DNA from: a virus
Virus record (IMG/VR): IMGVR_UViG_3300046007_011553
Coordinates: 1-43,295 of that record
Direction: 5' to 3' (one strand)
Length of the DNA stretch: 43,295 nt
Position 1 is the stretch's first letter; every line of letters begins with the position of its first letter. A model generated the notes under the pieces. It had not been told where the DNA came from. It was given only the letters and a program-made list of their open reading frames with translations, and searched no databases. Made by a program: the position numbers and the translations under genes. Below are positions 37,001 through 43,295 of the stretch, piece by piece.

Positions 37001-39027
37001 AGAATACGCAGTACACGAAGACAGTTGCGATCAATCCGTCAAACACCGTGAATTGGTTGGGCTTTATGAGCCTCAGTCGCACGGTTGAGCCTCTTTATGA
37101 TTACAATTACAGACCTGTAATCAAGACAAATGCGCTGATGGAAAACGACAATTGGATATCTGCAAATTCAAACAATAGCAATGGATTTGGAACCCAATGG
37201 AACTCTTGGGACAGCATTTGGACGGGCATAGAGGAAGTGGAGGAGGAGCAGGACGACATTCAAAAAAGGATCGTCAGCGTTCCGCACAGCAGTTCTGCCT
37301 CTGCTGTTCCCTCTTTCAACTCAGGAAACGTGAAGATTGGAACTTCCCGAACAGTTGAATCTGTGGATCAGAAGACAGGCAAGTTCATTCGGGCACGAAA
37401 ATTGAAGAATCGGGTGCGTTACAACGTTGGATCTCGTGTTGTTGATCGGAGCGTGGTTCCTTATATTGCTGCTCGGTCTGGAGTGGTTGCTACCGTTCAC
37501 GGGTTGAAGCCCAACATGAGTGATCTTGCTCTTTATATTGATGGCGAGGTAATCAAGAGCGGAATCCGTACAAACGAGAACGGTTCTGTGGTTGGTGACG
37601 ATGGCACCACTATAGGGGTAACATTTGACGTACCCGCACAGAGGTTCTTGGCAGGTTCCCGAACGGTTCGTATTTCAAATGCTAGCAATACTGTTGCCGC
37701 TGATGCGGTATACCACTGCACAGGCATATTGGAGCAGCGTGATTCTGGTTCGTATTCCACCCGTCCACCAGAGTTCCGCCGTCAAACCACGGGTAGCGAG
37801 GCAATCGCAAAGGATCCATTCAACCGTGACATTGACTCTGTGGAAAATACCCATTGGAGCGATCCGCTGTCACAGACATTCTTTGTGGACAAGAAGACCA
37901 CTCCTGACGGTGCGTTCATCAGCAGCGTGACCCTGTTCTTCTCTGAAAAGGACGATACACTGCCTGTTACGGTGCAGATCCGTCCCACTGTGGGCGGATA
38001 TCCCTCACCATCTGTGGTGGTGCCTTTCAGTACAGTTACTCTGATGCCGTCAGAGGTAAATGCAGATTCGTCGCCCACAGGCACAGTATTTACGTTCAGT
38101 ACGCCCGTGTACCTTGAACCAGGTGAATGGTCTATCTGCATTCTTACAAACAGCGGAAAGTACACCTTGTTTGCAGCAGAGTCTGCCATTAATGCAGTAT
38201 CCAACTCCTCTGCAACATCTGGTCGTGCAGGCAACAACCAATTGGTTGGAACCCTGTACAGCCCACAGGGATTCGGTCCTGCCGTTCAGGACAATATCAC
38301 GGATCTTATGTTCACGGTGAACCGCTGCGAGTTCACTTCTCCGAGCGGAACAGTGACATGGAGCAGTGTTGGAAATGTAGTTGGGGCACAGATTGTAAAA
38401 ATCTACGCTCCAGAACTCATCACCACCAGTGCGCTTGTCTCACGAAGAATTGACGAAGTTGCATTCAAAAATAACGACGCAATCTACCTGAAGACCCTGT
38501 TTGGAACATCACCTGACATCGTGTACACCCTTACCGCAGGATTTGCCGTATCGCCTGTGATTGACACGCAGGCAATGTACGCGGTTGCGGTAAAGATGTT
38601 CCAAACCCCATCAACTGAGCCACCTGTATCCTCACGATACGTGTCTCGGGTTGTGGAACTTCCAGAGGATCTTGTTTCCAACGGAATTGCAGTGCTTCTT
38701 GATGCAAACCTTCCAAGCGGAACAGGTGTGCAGGTGTGGTGCCGCTACAGCGCAAACGGCGAGACTGACATATTTACAAAACCGTGGACACTTGTTCCGC
38801 TTGTGTCACCCACACCACGCGATCCGATAAAGCCTGAAAAGCCGTTCACAAGCGTTTCAGAAATTGATTTCCGCACGGCATACTACAAGAGCAATCTGCC
38901 GTTGGATACCGATTTCAAGGCGTATCAGGTTCGGGTGGACATCATCAGTGATGTGCAGGATCCGTCGTACTACAACACGCCCGCTGTCCGTAACATCAAG
39001 GCAATCAGTTTCAGCAGGACTGTATGA
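34048..39027 (+). CDS. Giant DUF4815-type baseplate/fibre protein, 1659 aa
   Basis: The N-terminus NPYYDDFDANKGFLRVLFKP with GYALQARELTQLQSILQDQV and GDHLFKDGSRI is a distinctive signature I know from large structural proteins of T4-like phages grouped as DUF4815. The rest is almost entirely beta sequence, with one short helical region near residues 870-920 (KIQKRVDEVEVFAKLSLSEL). It is thought to sit at the baseplate periphery, where T4 has gp10 and fibre attachment, but that place is inferred from order after gp8. ATG 34048 follows GAGGGACAC. The stop overlaps the next start by 4 bases. Confidence 0.82.
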   Translation: MAYDPSIFNINPYYDDFDANKGFLRVLFKPGYALQARELTQLQSILQDQVSRVGDHLFKDGSRIVGGGISVRNSQYIMVDAGVGTAIEGVTDYETFVGGTLTDSSGNSARIVHYLEPDPDTDNKLILVVDFTSGSAFSGTLTFTKEDLEITGLVTSSTQTSGECKVVSVSDGIFYVDGFFVRVQTQHYSPFTITDGYRDLSFDDFTVLSKKVGFYVNRDSVTEQEDSTLRDPSIGSYNYNAPGADRYKIILSLGQADLDETPNDFVELLRFENGKITKKIDRVTYGDIEKALARRTYDESGSYTVKPFDVVIKPNSSTILNASISGGKAYVLGYEVENQYPQTVPFNKARTTQTENRAVFPYTTGNKVGVLMSSDANFGLSFAEHSVTIGSGSAAVRFFDSSNSVIATGYVHGAIPNPIEENTSDTARIGYEYDLYLYGISGNVSNGVSGCIYLNTTGTTVSPFIPSAPNAKFVSSLTDYSSLVFPMEPGYAVDTVQSAKIIGKLISDRETPVTVTTTGTVTKYVISRDVFANSVGAVGSSVFRFLQYGTGNETNSSDLQDVTFIKSTGTDASLAMKPFANGARIYTNSERSTLTIEIPFAPAQFQSGTIQAVCPLEYTPSITASSTYRTKVSTDSQQTAPSFTNVVDENGRRYFLLANRDVYSIVSVTANGVDYTNDFELDDGQRDTHYDFSRLYVKESLTNEGRYSSGNGLEQVTLTIAYRYFQHGGLACAPFIGKHSYPDIPYDQIPLYTDRKSGKTVSLANCLDFRRSGLTATTPMLKPYGRAEFSSARDAEITYTHYLPRVDKLCVKADPEDGSPLFFFVTGTPDLAPIAPPDPEDALVIATVTVPAYTHNASDVVVTAVENKRYTMGDIGKIQKRVDEVEVFAKLSLSELEAESTSLRDSSDQMEPLKTSIFSDEFYGHSVADVSDTAYSCSVDYERGELRPFFTETPLTLPQPQVSADTVVTSDGIAMLNYTETPHVENTQYTKTVAINPSNTVNWLGFMSLSRTVEPLYDYNYRPVIKTNALMENDNWISANSNNSNGFGTQWNSWDSIWTGIEEVEEEQDDIQKRIVSVPHSSSASAVPSFNSGNVKIGTSRTVESVDQKTGKFIRARKLKNRVRYNVGSRVVDRSVVPYIAARSGVVATVHGLKPNMSDLALYIDGEVIKSGIRTNENGSVVGDDGTTIGVTFDVPAQRFLAGSRTVRISNASNTVAADAVYHCTGILEQRDSGSYSTRPPEFRRQTTGSEAIAKDPFNRDIDSVENTHWSDPLSQTFFVDKKTTPDGAFISSVTLFFSEKDDTLPVTVQIRPTVGGYPSPSVVVPFSTVTLMPSEVNADSSPTGTVFTFSTPVYLEPGEWSICILTNSGKYTLFAAESAINAVSNSSATSGRAGNNQLVGTLYSPQGFGPAVQDNITDLMFTVNRCEFTSPSGTVTWSSVGNVVGAQIVKIYAPELITTSALVSRRIDEVAFKNNDAIYLKTLFGTSPDIVYTLTAGFAVSPVIDTQAMYAVAVKMFQTPSTEPPVSSRYVSRVVELPEDLVSNGIAVLLDANLPSGTGVQVWCRYSANGETDIFTKPWTLVPLVSPTPRDPIKPEKPFTSVSEIDFRTAYYKSNLPLDTDFKAYQVRVDIISDVQDPSYYNTPAVRNIKAISFSRTV

Positions 39028-39218
39028 GCGTATCCCGTTATATCCGTGACACTCGGGGTGGAGCACTGATACTACACGATCCTGCTGCTGTGGCAGAGTT
39101 CAAGACCCGAAGAACGGTGATGCAGGAGATACAGTCCCTGAAAGCCGATATAAATACTCTGAAAACGGAATTGGAAGCCGTAAAGCGCGCATTGACAACA
39201 CCCCAGAAGAGTGAATAA
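39024..39218 (+). CDS. Small coiled-coil protein, 64 aa
   Basis: ATG 39024 overlaps the previous stop (ATGA). The last 40 residues form a regular heptad coiled coil (RTVMQEIQSLKADINTLKTE then LEAVKRALTTP). The N-terminus (YIRDTRGGALILHD) is conserved-looking. Such short proteins between large structural genes often act as assembly aids or joiners for fibres. Role not shown. The coding region contains the perfect TATAAATA at 39149. Confidence 0.75.
   Translation: MSVSRYIRDTRGGALILHDPAAVAEFKTRRTVMQEIQSLKADINTLKTELEAVKRALTTPQKSE
39149..39156 (+). promoter_or_regulatory. T4-type late promoter inside a small gene (TATAAATA)
   Basis: A perfect TATAAATA, 65 bases upstream of the tail fibre ATG at 39222. 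It would allow separate strong late expression of the fibre genes. It could be a chance effect of the codons GAT ATA AAT ACT in the coiled-coil gene. Confidence 0.5.
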
Positions 39219-39221
39219 CAC

Positions 39222-42068
39222 ATGGCAGCAAGCACTGGACCAAATTCAAATACGTACATCATCCCCGAAGTGGAATTGGGCGATACGTTCAATGTTTGGC
39301 GTGACACCACAAACACACAGACATTCAAACTGAACAAACTAAAAGTTTACGATGGTGTCAGTTCATCGTCTATTACACTGACTCTTTCTGAAGGCGGAAC
39401 ATTTCAGGCACAAATTGCAGACAACGTGGGCAAGGGTGTCACGTTTGCACAGCCTGTTGTGTTCTCAAGCGGCGTAACATTCAATGGTGATGTGACATTC
39501 AATGCTCAAACTTTTACTGTTAATGCAAATAACGTAACCATTGACGACTATTCCCTTGTTCTTGGTGCAACAGGACCGTCAACCAACAACGACAACACAA
39601 TTAATGCTGCTGGTGGCGGTGGTTTGCTGCTTAATCGTGGTACTGGAGGCGATACCGCAGCGTGGTTGTGGCGAGCAACCCGTGTTCAGGGCTTGACTGG
39701 AGTTTGGGGTTCCAATGCCCACATCGGTCTATGTGGTGCAAGCGCAGGTCTGTATCCAAACAATGGCGGTGTGTTGCCTATTCACGGCACAGGTGTGCGT
39801 TTGGACGGAAACGCAGATGGCGCACACGGTCTTCAAGTAGACCTAACGAATGGCACAGGAGTGAATTCAGTTGTGTCGCTGTCGCGATACGCTCCTGCTG
39901 GTTCCACTGTGTTTGCCGAAGTTCTGAACGGGACTACTTACGGTTCTCGTCCGTTCCTTAATGTAAAGGACGGCGCAAACAGGAAAACCATCAGGCAGAC
40001 GAGTCACAATCTTCGGTTTGGAATGCCTGTTCGTTTTAATGGCACAAACTATGAGGCAGCACTGGCAGATACGGCAGAAAATGCAGAAGTAATCGGAATA
40101 GTGTCCGCTGTATTTGATACTCATAATTTTGAGTTGACTTTTATAGGTGAGATATTTGGAATTTTTGGAAATGGTGAAGCGGGTGGGAATGGAGTAGTGA
40201 TAGATCAAAATACAAATCCCAGTCTTACACCTGGAACTACCTATTACCTATCTCCAAATAGTTCAGGTAGAATAACCCCCGTTCAACCACTAATAGCAGG
40301 CAACGTGCACAAAGCAGTTCTTATTGCTACTGGTACGCAGTCTGCTATTGTCTTGCCTTTTACTGGCGGTCTACTCACATCCACTCTGACCATTTCCACT
40401 GCCTCCACTGTTGCCACCCGAATCAAGCAAGTCAACCAATTTAAAAAGGGCGATATCGTTCGGTTCCAAAAATACAGTCCGAACAGAACTCTTACGTATA
40501 ATACTGGCGGGGGAACATCACTTACGGGTACGTATCCGGGTGGTGTATACGTTCGTTCGCAGGCAAATACTCCAGAAGAAGCAGAAGTTGCAGGAATGGT
40601 CATAAACGTTGACCTGCCAGTGTTTACAGGTCCAGATGGAGCAACCGCATACAGAGAATTTGACGTACTCATGGATGGATGGTTTGATGGGCTTTCGGGG
40701 TTGGATTCAGGTGAACAATATTGGTTGCAGGAAAATTGTGTTTCAACTACCAATGCCTTTGAAAGCGCAACCTCTTCATTTGGTATGGGGGTTCCATCAT
40801 CTCCTGGTGCGATTAGAAAACCATTGTTCATGGCAACCAGTTCCACAAGCGGATACCTGTATTCGTATCGTGGTGATCAGATTGCATTGACAGAGGGAGT
40901 TGTGATTGATCTTTCAAATTCCCTTATCAAGAATTTAAATGCGGGAGTGACTGGTGATCTTGATATTGGCGTGTACAACACCACCACAACAGGTCACAAG
41001 TCAATAACCATTGCCACAGGTAACTCAGGAACGTTTACCACCAGCAAGGGATCCAAGCGCGGAAATGTGGGAATAGGCGACACTTCATATACAGATTTTT
41101 CCGCTGTTGGACAAGGCAACAGGATTCTTGCTCCGCTTGACCTTACGGGGTGGATGCGTGTAGGAAGCACCTTTACGGGTACACCTCCTGGTCAAGACCT
41201 CATCGTGATGCGCGACACACCCGATCTGCAAGACGGTCTTACGGCGTCTTCCCGTGTAGTAATTGGTTCTGACCAAAACACTGGAAACTTGGTGATTGGT
41301 TGGGGTGTGCGTCCAAACCGAACCAACAGCAATGCGTACATCAGCAGTTTTACAGGAACGCATGATCGTAGTGCACTTGTGATGGGCAGTGATGGAACCC
41401 ATTCAAGTCTAATTTGGCGAGCGGCTTCTGACAACAATACTACCGTAAACTCTGCGGTTACGTTGACTGATGTGTTGAAAATTGTGGCACCAGCATCCCC
41501 TGCGGTTCCCGTCACATTCTTGTCAGGAAACTTGGGGGTAGGGAAGACCCCAACCACTACCCTTGACGTAAACGGCACCATAAGCGGCATCACTCTTGCA
41601 CTGTCTGCAAAGGCAACCAGTGCGGCTACGGTGAGCACTGATGCGGCAACGACACTCACCACTAAAGGATACGTGGACGGATTTGACTCTGCAATTGTCG
41701 CTCAAATTCCAGGTATTGGACAGACTTGGAGTGTGATTGCTAATACCGACAGAATTTCTGGAACTGGATATCAAAACACCACCACAAAACCAATAATGGT
41801 ATCGGTTACCTCTAACATTAGCACTTTATCAACCTCGCCAACCGCAATTCAAGTTCTCGCTGAAGTTGCTCCTAATACTGGATCGGCAGGTGCAGCAGGA
41901 ACATATGTCGCAGTAGCGTCAGAGAGAAATGCGTCTCCTGCAATTACTGCTACTAATAGCATGGCTGCTAATGCTTCTTTCATAGTTCCTCCAAATCATT
42001 ATTACAGAGTTACTATAACTGTGTTGAATGCTACTACATCAACAACAACATGGTCAGAACTCCGATAA
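39222..42068 (+). CDS. Tail fibre protein, 948 aa
   Basis: ATG 39222 has no strong ribosome site (GAATAACAC precedes it). The N-terminus (YIIPEVELGDTFNVWRDTTN) is an attachment domain common in T4-like fibres. The shaft has VTFNGDVTFNAQTFTVNANN repeats. Two modules share the pattern H-x-F/F-x-x-G-x-x-V-R-F...A-E-V-x-G-I/M-V, at about residues 265-385 and 400-545. The C-terminal part (LGVGKTPTTTLDVNGTISGI, LTTKGYVDGFDSAI) is a typical fibre stalk motif, followed by a beta tip. It would recognise the host surface. Some parts, near 40130-40330, are more A/T-rich. Confidence 0.85.
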   Translation: MAASTGPNSNTYIIPEVELGDTFNVWRDTTNTQTFKLNKLKVYDGVSSSSITLTLSEGGTFQAQIADNVGKGVTFAQPVVFSSGVTFNGDVTFNAQTFTVNANNVTIDDYSLVLGATGPSTNNDNTINAAGGGGLLLNRGTGGDTAAWLWRATRVQGLTGVWGSNAHIGLCGASAGLYPNNGGVLPIHGTGVRLDGNADGAHGLQVDLTNGTGVNSVVSLSRYAPAGSTVFAEVLNGTTYGSRPFLNVKDGANRKTIRQTSHNLRFGMPVRFNGTNYEAALADTAENAEVIGIVSAVFDTHNFELTFIGEIFGIFGNGEAGGNGVVIDQNTNPSLTPGTTYYLSPNSSGRITPVQPLIAGNVHKAVLIATGTQSAIVLPFTGGLLTSTLTISTASTVATRIKQVNQFKKGDIVRFQKYSPNRTLTYNTGGGTSLTGTYPGGVYVRSQANTPEEAEVAGMVINVDLPVFTGPDGATAYREFDVLMDGWFDGLSGLDSGEQYWLQENCVSTTNAFESATSSFGMGVPSSPGAIRKPLFMATSSTSGYLYSYRGDQIALTEGVVIDLSNSLIKNLNAGVTGDLDIGVYNTTTTGHKSITIATGNSGTFTTSKGSKRGNVGIGDTSYTDFSAVGQGNRILAPLDLTGWMRVGSTFTGTPPGQDLIVMRDTPDLQDGLTASSRVVIGSDQNTGNLVIGWGVRPNRTNSNAYISSFTGTHDRSALVMGSDGTHSSLIWRAASDNNTTVNSAVTLTDVLKIVAPASPAVPVTFLSGNLGVGKTPTTTLDVNGTISGITLALSAKATSAATVSTDAATTLTTKGYVDGFDSAIVAQIPGIGQTWSVIANTDRISGTGYQNTTTKPIMVSVTSNISTLSTSPTAIQVLAEVAPNTGSAGAAGTYVAVASERNASPAITATNSMAANASFIVPPNHYYRVTITVLNATTSTTTWSELR

Positions 42069-42087
42069 TACAAGCATAGAGACACAC

Positions 42088-43295
42088 ATGGCATCATCAC
42101 TAATATTACAAGGCGGCGTAGCAAGCACACGCACCATCAGCGAATCCATAGCACAGGCATCTCACGGATTTACTGCTGGCGATGTGCTGCGGTGGGATAC
42201 AGTGGCTCGCGGGTTTACCTACGCCAAAGCCGATTCCGCTATAAACGCTGAGGTGGTCGGTGTTGTAAATTTGGTTACAGACTCAAACAACTTTCAACTG
42301 ACTTATAGCGGTGTTGTTGATCTTGCAACTCTTTCTGGACTGTCTGCTTCACCTGTTCTTTTCCTTTCTGCTGTAAAGGGCGGAAGCCTTGACATAATGC
42401 CTCCAAGCACCATTGGCTCTGTTGTAAAGCCAGTGCTCACAAAGGTAAGGGCTAACAGTTACGTGCTTAACAACTTCTTGGGCACGCAGATTGGTGGCTC
42501 GTCCACTGTTGCAATAGACGAAATTCAGCCTGTAGGCACAATCATGCCATTTGCTGGATCGGTTATTCCCGACACGTGGCTTGCGTGCAATGGAGCCACG
42601 TACAATCGCGTAGATTATCCTGAACTGTACACCAAACTGTGCTTTACAGACGGCGATCAGGTGCCCATGTACGGGTACGTTGTGGGTATCACGGGAGCAG
42701 GATACGCTTCGGTTGAACTGAATGATATTGTTCACTTCAAGAACGCAAGCGATCCGTGGCAGGGAAGCGGTCCTTACGCTCAAGGCTCAAACGACGATAT
42801 TCGCGCAGTGGTGGTTGCCCTGCCGACTGCATCTGTTCGGTACTTGCAGTTGAGCGTGATTCCCAAGTACACGGGTGGTCGGTTCACATATCAAAACGCA
42901 ATACTAAAGACAGGAAACGCTGCAAATGCCAATGCCAATTATCGCATATGGCAGGCAAACGGACAACCACGTTCCGCAACCACGTTCACAGTTACGGAAG
43001 TGGCAATGCTCCACTTCAGGACACCCGATCTGCGCGGACGGTTTGCTCTTGGAAGCAACAGCGTTGGGTTGAGCGACAACGCAATAGAAACAGAACCTAC
43101 ATTCATCAGTTCGCTTGGCATATACTCTATGGGTTCGCTTGGTGGCGAGGAAGCCCATGCCCTCACGAACACAGAGTTGCCGTCACACACCCATACTGCC
43201 ACAGATGGTGGTCACTCCCACCTTTGGACAGGATTTGTTTCTGTTGAACCTGGAAATAATGGACAACTTTACGATTTTGAATTTGCTGCTGCGCC
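42088..43295 (+). CDS. Tail collar/fibre-tip protein, 3'-truncated by window end
   Basis: ATG 42088 starts a frame that stays open to 43295 (402 codons). The N-terminal module (HGFTAGDVLRWDTVARGFTY, AINAEVVGVVNLVTDSNNFQ) is a paralogue of the modules in the previous fibre. It is followed by a phage collar domain (QPVGTIMPFAGSVIPDTWLA with CNGATYNRVDYPELY, then FRTPDLRGRFALGSN) as in T4 gp12 and many short fibres. The last visible part has H-T-H and H-S-H pairs (LPSHTHTATDGGHSHLW), the metal-binding type of motif used in trimeric fibre tips. The C-terminus is outside the window. Confidence 0.88.
   Translation, partial: MASSLILQGGVASTRTISESIAQASHGFTAGDVLRWDTVARGFTYAKADSAINAEVVGVVNLVTDSNNFQLTYSGVVDLATLSGLSASPVLFLSAVKGGSLDIMPPSTIGSVVKPVLTKVRANSYVLNNFLGTQIGGSSTVAIDEIQPVGTIMPFAGSVIPDTWLACNGATYNRVDYPELYTKLCFTDGDQVPMYGYVVGITGAGYASVELNDIVHFKNASDPWQGSGPYAQGSNDDIRAVVVALPTASVRYLQLSVIPKYTGGRFTYQNAILKTGNAANANANYRIWQANGQPRSATTFTVTEVAMLHFRTPDLRGRFALGSNSVGLSDNAIETEPTFISSLGIYSMGSLGGEEAHALTNTELPSHTHTATDGGHSHLWTGFVSVEPGNNGQLYDFEFAAA

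Overview
The window is a piece of a T4-like (contractile-tailed, myovirus-type) bacteriophage genome. The evidence is a nearly complete T4-type baseplate, tail-hub and tail-fibre gene set: gp4, gp54, gp26, gp51, a tape measure protein, gp48, gp53, gp27, gp5, a PAAR tip, gp25, gp6, gp7, gp8, a DUF4815-type giant protein and fibres. A gp33-like late-transcription coactivator sits next to the gp32 single-stranded DNA-binding protein, and TATAAATA-type late promoters recur. The host cannot be read directly. A circularly permuted tmRNA and an Azoarcus-like (IC3) group I intron in a tRNA are both features known from alpha/betaproteobacteria and cyanobacteria, so a host from such a lineage is a reasonable inference only.

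Layout. (1) Positions 1-8300 are an accessory region on the + strand. It holds many small unknown genes, a TraR/DksA-type zinc-finger protein, a divergent deoxycytidylate-deaminase-like protein, a secreted Gly-rich protein and several small membrane proteins. Among them lie RNA genes: tRNA-Ile(UAU), a permuted two-piece tmRNA, a tRNA-Lys(UUU) split by a group I intron, tRNA-Glu(UUC), tRNA-Gln(UUG) and two irregular tRNA-like structures. Host-type promoters of the form TTGACA-N16-TAnAGT and strong hairpin terminators divide it into short units. (2) 8494-11656 (- strand) holds two large beta-rich virion-type proteins. (3) 11705-12985 (+) is a gp33-gp32 block flanked by a 12-bp direct repeat. (4) 13041-17850 (-) is the tail-core cluster gp4, an unknown, gp54, gp26/gp51 and tape measure. 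Here gp26 and gp51 are joined by a textbook -1 frameshift signal. (5) 17884-43295 (+) is a long, tightly packed operon for the baseplate and fibres: gp48, gp53, gp27 hub, gp5 spike, a collagen-like protein, PAAR tip, an unknown, a membrane GAF-like protein, gp25, gp6, gp7 with LamG modules, gp8, a 1659-residue DUF4815-type protein, and fibre/collar proteins. It runs off the window end.

How it works together. The + and - structural blocks supply the parts of the baseplate wedge (gp53, gp25, gp6, gp7, gp8), the hub and spike (gp27, gp5, PAAR), the tube start (gp48, gp54) and the tape measure with its assembly factors (gp26/gp51). gp33 would drive late transcription of these genes through the TATAAATA sites. 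The RNA genes of the accessory region would support translation late in infection: the tRNAs by supplying isoacceptors, the tmRNA by rescuing ribosomes and tagging with a peptide ending in ALAA. The best candidates for something unusual are the phage permuted tmRNA, the intron-split tRNA-Lys, and the gp26-gp51 frameshift placed just upstream of the tape measure.
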